Source: an uncultured Coriobacteriaceae bacterium (lineage in GTDB: Bacteria > Actinomycetota > Coriobacteriia > Coriobacteriales > Atopobiaceae). Taken from it: 43,314 nucleotides of DNA. The stretch lies in contig CADBYM010000027.1 of the NCBI GenBank assembly GCA_902798915.1, positions 1 to 43,314 of the forward strand. Reading direction: 5' to 3'. The notes beneath the pieces are model-generated. The model saw nothing but the letters and a program-made list of their open reading frames with translations. It made no database searches and was not told where the DNA came from. Shown one piece after another: positions 1-8,273 of this stretch (its first letter is position 1; the number at the start of each line of letters is the position of its first letter). Made by a program: the position numbers and the translations under genes.

Positions 1-1
1 G

Positions 2-202
2 GGCATGGTCATCGCCATCGAGCCCATGATCACCCTTGGTACGCACAAGAACCACACGCTGGCCAACGGGTGGACGGTCGTCACGAACGACGGCAGCCCT
101 GCCGCGCACTACGAGAACACGGTCGCCATCACCAAAGACGGTCCCGTGATTCTGACGCAGGACGCGGAAGGTCCGTGGTGCCCCTTCCAAGGCGGGGTGT
201 AG
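2..202 (+). CDS. map: Methionine aminopeptidase type I, C-terminal end (partial)
   Basis: The reading frame enters from the left edge and stops at 202. The 66 visible residues match the C-terminal end of type I methionine aminopeptidase, the metalloenzyme that removes the initiator Met from new proteins. Two of the conserved metal-ligand regions are seen: the Glu in IEPMIT and the Glu in HYENTVAIT, the latter being the usual last metal ligand. In Gram-positive spc operons map lies just before infA, as it does here, which supports the call. The metal-binding Asp and His residues lie upstream of the window and cannot be checked. Confidence 0.93.
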   Translation, partial: GMVIAIEPMITLGTHKNHTLANGWTVVTNDGSPAAHYENTVAITKDGPVILTQDAEGPWCPFQGGV

Positions 203-366
203 GCCTGTCCACGTGGGACCAATCCACGAGGATTTCTGTTTAAGTTCGCCGGGGGCTCCCCCTGATGGTGCTACGCAAGTGCTGTAACCCGCACGTTGTG
301 CCATGGGGGAGTCCCCGGTGGTATGCGCGGGTTTACCGTTCACGCTTGTGTCGTTTCCATGCATCG

Positions 367-395
367 TGGACATGCTCTTGCTTTTTGTTTACAGT
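367..395 (+). promoter_or_regulatory. Candidate sigma-70-type promoter of the infA-rpmJ-rpsM operon
   Basis: TGGACA (367-372) and TACAGT (390-395) are separated by exactly 17 bp, matching the housekeeping consensus at five and four of six positions. They lie about 40 bp upstream of the infA start in the 232-bp gap after map. This would let infA and the alpha-operon genes be transcribed apart from secY-adk-map. Seen by eye only. Confidence 0.5.
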
Positions 396-434
396 AATAA
401 ACTGCGCTGTCAATCGGAGGGAAAGGTACGCAGC

Positions 435-653
435 TTGAGTAAACAGGACGCAATTGAGCTTGAGGGTACGGTCGTAGAGCCGCTTCCCAACGCAATGTTC
501 AACGTCGAGCTCGAAAACGGTAAGACCATCCTCTGCACGATTTCGGGGAAGATTCGCATGAATTACATCCGCATCCTTCCAGGCGACAGGGTCGTGGTGG
601 AGATTTCTCCCTATGACCTCACGAGGGGACGCATCACGTATCGCTACAAGTAG
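435..653 (+). CDS. infA: Translation initiation factor IF-1
   Basis: A 72-residue OB-fold protein that binds the A site of the 30S subunit during initiation. It matches IF-1 over its full length, including the conserved stretches [32 protein letters not shown] and YDLTRGRI. The frame is open further upstream, but IF-1 proteins begin with a short MSKQD-like sequence, so the TTG at 435 is chosen; a purine-rich stretch (GGAGGGAAAGG, 416-426) lies before it. It stands between map and rpmJ, its usual place in Actinobacteria and Firmicutes. Confidence 0.95.
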   Translation: MSKQDAIELEGTVVEPLPNAMFNVELENGKTILCTISGKIRMNYIRILPGDRVVVEISPYDLTRGRITYRYK

Positions 654-772
654 CGAGCAACCACAGTCGGTTATTCACGCCAGCGGCTGGGCGAGTATAT
701 AGCGCGAGTCAGCTCCACCTGTCTCGCCACGGCAAGACCACGTAAGATAAGCATTTCCGGAAAGGACAGACG

Positions 773-886
773 ATGAAGGTACGCCCTTCTGTAAAGAAGA
801 TGTGCGACAAGTGCAAGATCATTCGTCGCCACGGCAAGGTCTACGTCATCTGCGAGAACCCGCGCCACAAGCAGCGTCAGGGCTAG
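773..886 (+). CDS. rpmJ: 50S ribosomal protein L36
   Basis: A 37-residue protein opening [14 protein letters not shown], the short zinc-ribbon form of L36. The C11, C14, C27 and H32 ligands of the C-x2-C-x12-C-x4-H motif are all present, so this is the zinc-binding (C+) version rather than the zinc-independent paralogue. It begins at ATG 773 after a GGAAAGGA ribosome-binding site. The gap to infA (654-772) has no other gene. The next gene, rpsM, starts 16 nt downstream. Confidence 0.96.
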   Translation: MKVRPSVKKMCDKCKIIRRHGKVYVICENPRHKQRQG

Positions 887-902
887 GGAGAGGAGCACAA
901 CG

Positions 903-1274
903 TTGGCCCGTATTAACGGTGTTGACCTTCCGCGAGACAAGCGCGTTGAGGTCGGACTCACATACATCTTCGGCATCGGTGTGACTCGCGCAAAGAAGAT
1001 TTGCGAGGCCACCGGCGTTAACCCCGATACGCGCGTGAAGGACCTCACAGAGGACGAGGTCACGCGCATGCGCGACTTTATCGACCAGAACTACACCACC
1101 GAGGGTGACCTCCGCCGCGAGGTTCGCCAGAACACCGCCCGCTTGATGGAGATTGGCTGCTACCGCGGTCTCCGTCACCGCAAGGGCCTCCCCGTCCATG
1201 GTCAGCGTACGCACACGAACGCTCGTACCCGCAAGGGCAAGCGTCGCCAGATCGGTGCAAGGAAGAGGGGCTAG
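903..1274 (+). CDS. rpsM: 30S ribosomal protein S13
   Basis: This 123-residue protein contacts the 30S head and the P-site tRNA and forms bridges to the 50S subunit. It opens [20 protein letters not shown] and ends with the basic [14 protein letters not shown] tail typical of S13; the helical [16 protein letters not shown] segment is also characteristic. The start is TTG at 903, preceded by a strong GGAGAGGAG site, and no in-frame ATG would preserve the conserved N terminus. It is part of the rpsM-rpsK-rpsD-rpoA-rplQ run, with rpsK beginning 10 nt after its stop. Confidence 0.97.
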   Translation: MARINGVDLPRDKRVEVGLTYIFGIGVTRAKKICEATGVNPDTRVKDLTEDEVTRMRDFIDQNYTTEGDLRREVRQNTARLMEIGCYRGLRHRKGLPVHGQRTHTNARTRKGKRRQIGARKRG

Positions 1275-1284
1275 GGAGTAGATT

Positions 1285-1686
1285 ATGCCTAAGAGGAAGC
1301 AACAGCAGGTCCAGCGCGTCCGTCGCGCCGACCGCAAGAACATCGCTGTGGGTCAGGCCCACATCAAGAGCACGTTCAACAACACGATTGTCACGATTAC
1401 CGACCCGCAGGGCAACGTCATTGCCTGGCAGTCCGGTGGCACCGTGGGATTCAAGGGTTCGCGTAAGTCTACGCCGTTCGCGGCGCAGATTGCGGCCGAG
1501 ACGTGCGCAAAGGCGGCCATGGAGCATGGTCTGCGCAAGGTCGCCGTCTTCGTCAAGGGTCCCGGCTCCGGCCGCGAGACCGCCATTCGCTCGCTTCAGG
1601 CTGCCGGCCTTGAGGTTTCGGGCATTCAGGACAAGACCCCCATTCCGCACAACGGTTGCCGTCCGGTCAAGCGTCGTCGCGTGTAG
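1285..1686 (+). CDS. rpsK: 30S ribosomal protein S11
   Basis: This 133-residue protein of the small-subunit platform lies near the mRNA exit. Family signatures are visible: [19 protein letters not shown], the glycine-rich [21 protein letters not shown], and the C-terminal [21 protein letters not shown]. The basic N-terminal extension ([19 protein letters not shown]) is usual for actinobacterial S11. ATG 1285 follows AGGGAGTAG. It sits tightly between rpsM and rpsD. Confidence 0.97.
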   Translation: MPKRKQQQVQRVRRADRKNIAVGQAHIKSTFNNTIVTITDPQGNVIAWQSGGTVGFKGSRKSTPFAAQIAAETCAKAAMEHGLRKVAVFVKGPGSGRETAIRSLQAAGLEVSGIQDKTPIPHNGCRPVKRRRV

Positions 1687-1705
1687 GTAAGGGAGGGTAT
1701 AGATA

Positions 1706-2299
1706 ATGGCAATTGATAGGACCCCCGTCCTCAAGCGGTGCCGCCAGCTCGGCATCGATCCTGTGGTCATGGGCATCAACAAGGAATCCAAGCGCGAGCC
1801 GCGTCGTCGCCGCCGTCAGGAGAGCGAGTACGGTGCACAGCTTCGCGAGAAGCAGAAGGCCAAGTTCATCTACGGCGTGCTCGAGAAGCAGTTCCGTGGC
1901 TACTACGACAAGGCCCTGAAGGTCGAGGGCATTACGGGCGACAACCTGATGTCCATCCTCGAGTCTCGTCTGGACAACGTGGTCTTCCGTCTGGGCTTTG
2001 CGCGCACGCGCAAGGAGGCCCGTCAGACCGTCCGCCATGGCCACATTCAGGTGAATGGGAAGCGTCTCGACATTCCCTCCTACCAGGTCAAGGCCGGCGA
2101 CGTCATCTCGGTCGCTCCCAAGTACAAGGACCTCCTGCCCATCAAGGAGGCACTCATCCGCACCGAGCACATGGCCGTTCCTTCGTGGCTCGAGGTCGAC
2201 ATCGAGAAGCTGCGTGGCACGGTGCTCCAGCTCCCGTCGCGCGATCAGATCGACCTCGACATCGACGCGCAGCTCATCGTCGAGCTCTACTCGAAGTAG
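1706..2299 (+). CDS. rpsD: 30S ribosomal protein S4
   Basis: A 197-residue primary 16S rRNA-binding protein and, in many bacteria, a repressor of the alpha operon. The S4 RNA-binding fold is visible from LESRLDNVVFRLGFARTRK through GHIQVNGKRLDIPSYQVKAGD. The N-terminal region (MAIDRTPVLKRCRQLGIDP) lacks the four-cysteine zinc cluster found in some S4 proteins, so this is a zinc-independent form. It starts at ATG 1706 after GGGAGGG. rpoA follows with a 28-nt gap, so co-transcription is expected. Confidence 0.97.
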   Translation: MAIDRTPVLKRCRQLGIDPVVMGINKESKREPRRRRRQESEYGAQLREKQKAKFIYGVLEKQFRGYYDKALKVEGITGDNLMSILESRLDNVVFRLGFARTRKEARQTVRHGHIQVNGKRLDIPSYQVKAGDVISVAPKYKDLLPIKEALIRTEHMAVPSWLEVDIEKLRGTVLQLPSRDQIDLDIDAQLIVELYSK

Positions 2300-2327
2300 T
2301 GCACGCAGGACCCGGTTGGAGGTATAC

Positions 2328-3269
2328 ATGTCCGAATTCATCCGCCCGCAGGTATCGGTGGAAGAGATAAGCGAAACCTTGGCTCGCGTAAGCGCAGAGC
2401 CGCTCGAGCGCGGATATGGTGACACGCTGGGCAATTCGCTGCGTCGCGTGCTGCTCTCCTCACTGGAGGGCGCCGCGGTCCAGGCGATTCAAATCGATGG
2501 CGTGCAGCATGAGTTCACAACGGTGCCGGGCGTCTACGAGGATGTAACCGATATCGTCCTCAACGTGAAGGGTCTGGTCTTCCGCTCCATGGGGACCGGC
2601 GACGAGGCCATGGCGTCGATCAACGTGGAGGGACCCACGACGGTCACGGGCGGCGACTTCTCGATTCCTGCCGAGTTCGAGCTGGTGAACCCCGACCACG
2701 TCATCTGCCATCTGGACGAGGGATCGCGCCTCACCATGCAGATGCGCATCGGCGTCGGACGTGGCTATGTCTCGGGCGAGGAGAACGAGCGCGACAGCGA
2801 CCCCATCGGGCTTATTCACGTTGACTCGCTGTACTCGCCGGTGCGCCGCTGCGCAAAGGCCGTCGAGCCCTGCCGCGTCGGCCAGCACACCGACTACGAC
2901 CGGCTTGTGCTCGAGGTAGAGACGAATGGCTCCTTGGCTCCGCGTGATGCGGTGGTCGAGGCTGCCAATATCATCAACCAGCACATGTCTGCGTTCATGA
3001 ATCTCACCGAGGAGGAAGAGCCCGTCGAGGAGCCCTCCATCTTCGCCGTGGGTACCGAGGAGGACAACACCGAGCTCGACAAGCAGATTGAGGATTTGGA
3101 CCTTTCGGTTCGTTCATACAACTGCCTCAAGCGCGCCGGCATCCACTCCGTGCGACAGCTCGTGGAATTCTCCGAGAACGATCTACTGAATATTCGCAAC
3201 TTTGGCGTCAAGTCCATTGAGGAAGTCAAGGACAAGCTCGAGACCATGGGTCTCGGCCTCAAGGCCTAA
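2328..3269 (+). CDS. rpoA: DNA-directed RNA polymerase alpha subunit
   Basis: A 313-residue assembly platform of RNA polymerase. The N-terminal dimerisation domain holds the signatures GYGDTLGNSLRRVLLSSLEG and VPGVYEDVTDIVLNVKGL. An acidic linker (EEEEPVEEP) leads to the C-terminal DNA- and activator-binding domain with LDLSVRSYNCLKRAGI and LNIRNFGVKSIEEVK. The open frame extends far upstream over rpsD in another frame; ATG 2328 is chosen because it follows a GGAGG site and gives the conserved N terminus. rplQ follows after 33 nt. Confidence 0.98.
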   Translation: MSEFIRPQVSVEEISETLARVSAEPLERGYGDTLGNSLRRVLLSSLEGAAVQAIQIDGVQHEFTTVPGVYEDVTDIVLNVKGLVFRSMGTGDEAMASINVEGPTTVTGGDFSIPAEFELVNPDHVICHLDEGSRLTMQMRIGVGRGYVSGEENERDSDPIGLIHVDSLYSPVRRCAKAVEPCRVGQHTDYDRLVLEVETNGSLAPRDAVVEAANIINQHMSAFMNLTEEEEPVEEPSIFAVGTEEDNTELDKQIEDLDLSVRSYNCLKRAGIHSVRQLVEFSENDLLNIRNFGVKSIEEVKDKLETMGLGLKA

Positions 3270-3302
3270 TGGCGTCGCCAGGTACTGCATAGGAGCAAGA
3301 AC

Positions 3303-3713
3303 ATGAGGCACAACAAGAAGAGGGGTATGAAGCTCGGTACCGACGCGAGCCATACCAAGGCAATGAAGAAGAGCCTTGTCACCGCCCTGCTTGCCAACGA
3401 TCGCATCAAGACGCTCGAGTCGCGTGCGAAGGCTATTCGTCCTGACGTGGACCGCGTCATCACGTGGGCGAAGCGTGGCGATTTGGCAGCTCGTCGTTTG
3501 GCAATCGCCAAGCTCGGTGACAAGGATCTGGTGGCTGAGGTCTTCGACAAGGCTGCTCAGGGCATGTGGGCCGGTCGCAACGGCGGCTACACCCGCATCA
3601 TGAAGCTCGGTCGTCGCAAGGGCGACAATGCCGAGGTCGTGATCATCGAGATGGTCAACGAGCCTGTTGCCAAGGCGACCTCCACCGTCACCAAGGTCGA
3701 GGAAGCCGAGTAG
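3303..3713 (+). CDS. rplQ: 50S ribosomal protein L17
   Basis: A 136-residue protein that lines the large-subunit exit-tunnel region. It opens MRHNKKRGMKLGTDASHTKAM, a version of the L17 signature RHxxxxxKLgRtxxHR, and holds the LLANDRIKTLESRAKAIRP segment. It is the last gene of the ribosomal run and is followed by a strong hairpin, so the operon probably ends here and the ECF genes form a separate unit or read-through target. ATG 3303 follows AGGAGCAAGA. Confidence 0.96.
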   Translation: MRHNKKRGMKLGTDASHTKAMKKSLVTALLANDRIKTLESRAKAIRPDVDRVITWAKRGDLAARRLAIAKLGDKDLVAEVFDKAAQGMWAGRNGGYTRIMKLGRRKGDNAEVVIIEMVNEPVAKATSTVTKVEEAE

Positions 3714-3741
3714 GCTTAGCGTACGGCATACGTGGCAACCA

Positions 3742-3771
3742 GCGAAGGCCCCGCTCCGACGGGGCCTTCGC
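3742..3771 (+). terminator. Hairpin terminator after rplQ
   Basis: Twelve-bp perfect arms (GCGAAGGCCCCG at 3742-3753 and its complement at 3760-3771) enclose a 6-nt loop. Only a short T run follows. Placed 28 nt after the rplQ stop and 53 nt before the next start, it most likely ends or attenuates the ribosomal operon. Confidence 0.75.
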
Positions 3772-3823
3772 TTATGAGGATTGGAGTCTCGCGAGCATGG
3801 CATCGCGAGCGAGGGGTTAAGGC

Positions 3824-6151
3824 ATGCTAGAGGCTCGCGGGGTAAGCTACACATACCAAGGGGCATCGCGTCACGCCCTCATCGATGCGAGTATCGAGGT
3901 TCATCGCGGCGAATACGTGGCGGTCATCGGGAGGAATGGCGGCGGCAAGTCTACGTTGGCCGGCATCGTGGCAGGCATACTGAAGCCACATGAGGGGAGT
4001 GTGTTGGTTGACGGTCATGACCTCGACGAACACTGGGCTGACGTGGGGATGGTGCGTCAGGACCCTCGTGCTCAGCTTGTGTCTGAGGTGGTGTTTGACG
4101 AGGTTGCCTTCGGTCCACGGAACATGGGCCTGCCCAAGGATGAGGTGAGGCGACGCGTCGAGAACGCCCTGTATGGCTGTGGACTCTCGTATGCGATGGG
4201 TGCACAGACGTCCGAGCTTTCGGGAGGGGAGCAGCAACGTCTTGTCCTTGCGGGAATCCTGGCCATGGAGTCGTCCTACCTAGTGCTTGATGAAGTGATG
4301 TCGCAGCTCGACATGCACCTGCGCCTTGAGTTCAGGCGAACCTTTGACTCGTTGTGCAGTCAAGGCAAGGGTATCCTTGCCATCACCCATCAAGTCGAGG
4401 ACGTGCTTGCGGCACAACGCGTAGCCCTCATGGATCGTGGGGTGGTTCGATGGCAGGGAACGCCCGTGCAGCTGCTTCGCGATGACGGTCTTCTAGCGTT
4501 GGCGGGTCTCGTGGCGACCCCGCTCCTGGATGTGGCTAAGGCGCTTGCGCGCTCGGGCGTTGACGTCGACGCTTTGCCGTTCGATGATTCGCGTGCGGTT
4601 GCAGAGAAGGTAAGGGAGGCAGGTTGCGAGGACGCGCTGCCTCCACTGCGGAAGCAGGCCGGTGGCGGCCACGATGCCGAGCGTCGGCGAGTCTCCACCC
4701 TGGCGCTTGAGGGCGTCGAGGTCTGGCGAGGCGACGTGCACGCGTTGCATGGCCTCACCTGTGCGGCAGCGCAGGGGCGTGTGACGCTCGTCGCAGGGGC
4801 CTCGGGATCGGGTAAATCGACCGCGGCGCTCGTTGCCGCAGGCGCCATAAAGGCGACGTCGGGGTCCGCGCTACTCGAGTCGCGGGATGTGCGGCTGGGA
4901 GACGTGGGGCTTTGCCTGCAGTCGCCAGAGGACCAGCTGTTTTGCTCGACGGTTCGCGACGATGTGGCCTATGGTCCCATCAGCCAGGGGGTGGGCGCGG
5001 AAGAGGCCTACAGACGCGCGGAGGCGGCCTTGGAGGAGCTTGGCGTGCCGCGCGAATACTGGGGCCGATCGCCGTTTGACCTTTCGGTCGGAGAACGGCG
5101 TCGGGTTGCCGTGGCGGGTATCGTCGCCTCGAATCAGAAGGCGCTCGTTCTGGATGAGCCAACGGCGGGGATGGATGACGAGGGATGTGCGCTGTTGGTG
5201 GACGTGGTGCGACGTCTGGCGAGCGAGGGACGTGCGATGCTCGTGGTGAGCCATGACGTGGACCTCTGGTTGGGCGTGGCGGACCATGTCGTGCTCATCA
5301 GGGAGGGGAGAGCGGCCTACGCGGGCTCAGCAGAGGAGGCAGCAGGTGATGTGCGCGCCTTCGTTGATGCAGTGGGCATCTCGCCCTTTTCGGCGAGCGT
5401 GCGTTCCGCGCTGCGCGGGGAGGAACAGGGACGCATAGCTTCGCAACCGGGGCATGCGACATCCCCAACCCGTAACGCACGCAGCGGCATCGCATTCTCG
5501 GCACCCGCCTGGGCAAAGATTGCGCTTGTGCTCGCCATTACCGTGCTGCTCTTCGCGCTTGACGGATGGCTGCCGCTCATGGGGCTGCTGGGCCTCTCGC
5601 TTCTGTACTGCGCGATGGCGCAGGTCAGGGCAAAGGACGTGCTGGGCATACTGCGCAGCATCTTGGTCGTCTTGGCGATGATGTGGTTGGCGAACTCTGT
5701 GGTGCTCGACGGCACGGGAGACATCACGCTCTTTGGGCCGGTGGCGTTGTCGGTGCACGGCATGGAACGGGGCACGCATGCGATTCTGCGCATCGCGACG
5801 CTTACGCTGTATGCAATGGCCACCGCGCGATGCACCACCTCGAACGAGGTGGCACAGGCGCTTCTGGCACCGCTTCGCGTGTTCGAACCGCTTGGCCTGC
5901 GCTTCGAGGAACTCAAGGTGACGGTGACGCTTGCCCTGCGTGCCGTTCCCATGGCCATAGAGACGTTCGGGACCGTACAGGTGTCGCAAGAGGCTCGCGG
6001 GGGACGGCTCGGGATCGGAGGGCTGCGAGAGCGCCTCTCCTCATGGGTCGCAGTGCTCGTTCCTATGGTCGTGGTGCTCATGCACAGGGCGGATGAGTTG
6101 GGAGAGGCCCTGTGGGGGCGTGGACTAGGGAGGAAGACGAATGACCGATGA
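3824..6151 (+). CDS. ECF transporter energising module: EcfA-EcfA-EcfT single-chain fusion
   Basis: A 775-residue protein combining the three subunits that power vitamin and metal uptake by energy-coupling-factor transporters. The first ABC ATPase (about 1-240) has Walker A GRNGGGKST (near residue 36), signature LSGGEQQRL and Walker B YLVLDEVMSQLD. The second (about 295-530) has Walker A GASGSGKST (near 325), a variant signature LSVGERRRV and Walker B ALVLDEPTAGMD. From about residue 560 several hydrophobic segments form the EcfT membrane part. In other Gram-positives these are separate genes between rplQ and truA, the position seen here. No substrate-binding S component lies nearby, so it probably serves unlinked S subunits. 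It overlaps the truA start by 11 nt, suggesting coupling. Confidence 0.9.
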   Translation: MLEARGVSYTYQGASRHALIDASIEVHRGEYVAVIGRNGGGKSTLAGIVAGILKPHEGSVLVDGHDLDEHWADVGMVRQDPRAQLVSEVVFDEVAFGPRNMGLPKDEVRRRVENALYGCGLSYAMGAQTSELSGGEQQRLVLAGILAMESSYLVLDEVMSQLDMHLRLEFRRTFDSLCSQGKGILAITHQVEDVLAAQRVALMDRGVVRWQGTPVQLLRDDGLLALAGLVATPLLDVAKALARSGVDVDALPFDDSRAVAEKVREAGCEDALPPLRKQAGGGHDAERRRVSTLALEGVEVWRGDVHALHGLTCAAAQGRVTLVAGASGSGKSTAALVAAGAIKATSGSALLESRDVRLGDVGLCLQSPEDQLFCSTVRDDVAYGPISQGVGAEEAYRRAEAALEELGVPREYWGRSPFDLSVGERRRVAVAGIVASNQKALVLDEPTAGMDDEGCALLVDVVRRLASEGRAMLVVSHDVDLWLGVADHVVLIREGRAAYAGSAEEAAGDVRAFVDAVGISPFSASVRSALRGEEQGRIASQPGHATSPTRNARSGIAFSAPAWAKIALVLAITVLLFALDGWLPLMGLLGLSLLYCAMAQVRAKDVLGILRSILVVLAMMWLANSVVLDGTGDITLFGPVALSVHGMERGTHAILRIATLTLYAMATARCTTSNEVAQALLAPLRVFEPLGLRFEELKVTVTLALRAVPMAIETFGTVQVSQEARGGRLGIGGLRERLSSWVAVLVPMVVVLMHRADELGEALWGRGLGRKTNDR

Positions 6152-6977
6152 CCACATGGCGACCGAGGGCGCGACGGCGCGCACGCTCGTGCTCAAGGTG
6201 GGATACCGCGGCGCCGGATTCAGTGGCTATGCAGAGCAGGAGGGGCAGCGTACGGTCGCGGGCGAGTTGCGCCATGCACTCCAGACGCTCCTGAGGCGCC
6301 CGTGCGAGCTGGTTTGTGCAGGCCGCACCGATGCGGGGGTCTCTGCCATGGCACAATACGTGAGTCTCCCGCTTCTTCCCGAGGAGCTCGACCGCGAGCC
6401 GCGCAGGCTCTGGCGGTCGCTTGCCGCCATCACACCGGACGACATCTCGGTTCGAGGACTCTACCTGGCTCCCGAGGGCTTCTCCGCACGATTCGATGCC
6501 TTGGCGCGCGTGTATCGGTATCGCATCGTCTGTGGCAACGCGCAGCCGGTGCTTCTGTGGGGCTCTGCATGGTGGATCAACTCGCCGCTTGACGTCGACG
6601 CCATGGAACGTGCCGCACGACCGCTCGTGGGCGAGCATGACTTTACGAGCTTCTGCAAGGTGAGCTCGGCCGCACAGATTCGGGAGGCGGGACGATCGCT
6701 TTGCCGTTGCCTCCAGCACGTGGAGGTGCACGCCGTGGAGGAGATGGGCGAGGACGTGATCGCCGTCGACGTGACGGGCAACGCCTTCCTCCACAACATG
6801 GTGCGCATCATCGTGGGCTCTCTCGTGGAGGTGGGCCGTGGGAACCGACCCGCATCGTGGCTCGCCGACGCGTTGGAGCGAAGGGACCGACGTGCCGCTG
6901 GTCCCACGGCACCCGCGCAGGGACTCGTCCTCGGTGGCGTGCGGTATCCGGACGGGATTTTGGTTCCCTGGCGCTAG
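6141..6977 (+). CDS. truA: tRNA pseudouridine(38-40) synthase TruA
   Basis: A 278-residue enzyme that isomerises U38, U39 and U40 in tRNA anticodon stem-loops. The catalytic aspartate is D64 in the family motif GRTDAGVSA. Other family blocks are YRYRI, HDFTSFCK and NAFLHNMVRIIVGSLVEVG. The length is normal. The N terminus carries about 15 extra residues before LVLKVGYRGAGFSGY; an alternative start at the sixth codon is possible. It overlaps the ECF fusion, so the two are likely co-translated. Confidence 0.95.
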   Translation: MTDDHMATEGATARTLVLKVGYRGAGFSGYAEQEGQRTVAGELRHALQTLLRRPCELVCAGRTDAGVSAMAQYVSLPLLPEELDREPRRLWRSLAAITPDDISVRGLYLAPEGFSARFDALARVYRYRIVCGNAQPVLLWGSAWWINSPLDVDAMERAARPLVGEHDFTSFCKVSSAAQIREAGRSLCRCLQHVEVHAVEEMGEDVIAVDVTGNAFLHNMVRIIVGSLVEVGRGNRPASWLADALERRDRRAAGPTAPAQGLVLGGVRYPDGILVPWR

Positions 6978-7029
6978 ACGCTTGCGGCGAGTAGGGCATT
7001 TCGCTAGGATATCGCATATTTGAATCACA

Positions 7030-7041
7030 TACCTGCAGGTA
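7030..7041. promoter_or_regulatory. 12-bp palindrome upstream of the putative metal exporter
   Basis: TACCTGCAGGTA is a perfect palindrome 42 bp before the ATG of the exporter gene, within AT-rich sequence that could hold its promoter. It might be an operator for a metal-responsive repressor, but no known consensus is matched with confidence. Confidence 0.25.
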
Positions 7042-7082
7042 GAAATATATGAACAAGCCTTCATGGGCAAAGGGAGTCTGGT

Positions 7083-8045
7083 ATGGACATGGACCTTATC
7101 GTTGACGTCTTGATGGATACGGCCAAGGATACGCTCACGCTGCTGCCCTTCCTGTTCCTCACCTACGTGGCGATGGAGGCTCTTGAGCACTCCACGGAGG
7201 GCAAGGCCGAGCGCGTGATTCGTCAGGCGGGCACGGCCGGCCCCGCCTTTGGCGCGTTGCTTGGCGCGATTCCGCAATGTGGGTTCTCTGCCATGGCGGG
7301 CACCCTCTATGCCGGACGCCTCATCACGGCGGGAACGCTCGTTGCGGTGATTCTCTCGACCTCCGACGAGCTGATTCCGGTGTTCGTGGCGCATGGAGGC
7401 CATATGGAGCAGCTGCTTTGGATCATCGGGGCGAAGGTGATCATCGGCATGGCAGTTGGCTTCGCGGCGGATGCGGTGCTCCGGGCGTTGCATCGCACGG
7501 GAGACGGGCATCCGCACATACGCGAGCTATGCCAGCGCGCGCACTGCCATTGCGGCGACGTGGACGAGAAGCGCGACGCGGCTGAGCCTGGCCCATCACA
7601 TGTCACCGCGCCCCACGAGCACGCGCACAGCCACGCGCAAGGCAGGGGGCAGCGCCTTCGCCACATTCTGTACAGCGCGCTCATACACACGGTGCAGGTC
7701 ACGGTGTTCATTGCGATCATCACCTTCGTATGTGGCCTCGTCATCGAGGGCGCCGGTCACGACGTGATTGCCTCCGCGCTCGGTGCCCAGCCGGTCTTGG
7801 CCACCATGCTTGCCTCACTCGTCGGACTCATCCCGAACTGCGGTGCCAGCGTGCTCATCGCGGAGCTCTATTTGGAGGGGACGCTCGCGGTGGGACCCAT
7901 GCTGGCAGGGTTGCTGGTCTCGGGTGGCATGGGCCTGCTCGTGCTCTTTAGGACGAACTACGACATGCGGCAGAACGTCATCATCGCCGCATTTGTGTAC
8001 GCGGTGGGTGTGGTGTGCGGCTTGCTTGCGGGCGTCATCCTGTAA
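7083..8045 (+). CDS. Putative 10-TM heavy-metal/manganese exporter (ArsP_2-like)
   Basis: A 320-residue membrane protein with an internal duplication: each half carries an IPxCG motif in a membrane segment (IPQCG at 63-67, IPNCG at 250-254) followed by a Gly-rich helix. The halves are joined by a cytoplasmic-type loop (about 137-190) rich in His and Cys, including AHCHCGD and HEHAHSHA, a likely metal-binding region. This architecture resembles the putative heavy-metal exporter family annotated as arsenic efflux or manganese transporter in Gram-positives. The substrate is not proven. The gene is monocistronic, with a GGGAGTC site before ATG 7083. Confidence 0.65.
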   Translation: MDMDLIVDVLMDTAKDTLTLLPFLFLTYVAMEALEHSTEGKAERVIRQAGTAGPAFGALLGAIPQCGFSAMAGTLYAGRLITAGTLVAVILSTSDELIPVFVAHGGHMEQLLWIIGAKVIIGMAVGFAADAVLRALHRTGDGHPHIRELCQRAHCHCGDVDEKRDAAEPGPSHVTAPHEHAHSHAQGRGQRLRHILYSALIHTVQVTVFIAIITFVCGLVIEGAGHDVIASALGAQPVLATMLASLVGLIPNCGASVLIAELYLEGTLAVGPMLAGLLVSGGMGLLVLFRTNYDMRQNVIIAAFVYAVGVVCGLLAGVIL

Positions 8046-8273
8046 GGAGGCCCCTTGGGAGTCACTCCTCACGGTGCGTGCGGAGGAGCTGCGGCAAGGC
8101 GTCGGCCATGCAACCTGTCGCCATGAGGGGGTCATCCCTCGCAGGCCGTTGCCTGACCAGTACCATGTTGATATGCTGGATTCACCGCATGGCCACAATA
8201 ATCCAATGAGTGCCTGTTATCGTTGCTTTGTGCGTGCGTCGTTTTCGCTCGAAGGGGAATAGGTGCCTTTGGC
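8046..8273 (+). other. Intergenic region with three consecutive hairpins
   Basis: The 228-bp gap between the exporter and the glycosyltransferase holds three inverted repeats: CTCCTC/GAGGAG (8065-8088, 12-nt loop), GAGGG/CCCTC (8125-8140, 6-nt loop) and CAGGC/GCCTG (8142-8155, tetraloop CGTT). The first may end the exporter transcript. Together they could form a structured leader of the downstream gene. No reading frame looks real here. Confidence 0.3.

Noticed and set aside
303..434. 44 in-frame codons upstream of infA
   Set aside because: They contain the promoter candidate and IF-1 has a standard short N terminus beginning at 435.
2055..2327. In-frame extension of rpoA over rpsD
   Set aside because: It is the shadow of rpsD in another frame; rpoA begins at 2328 with a GGAGG site.
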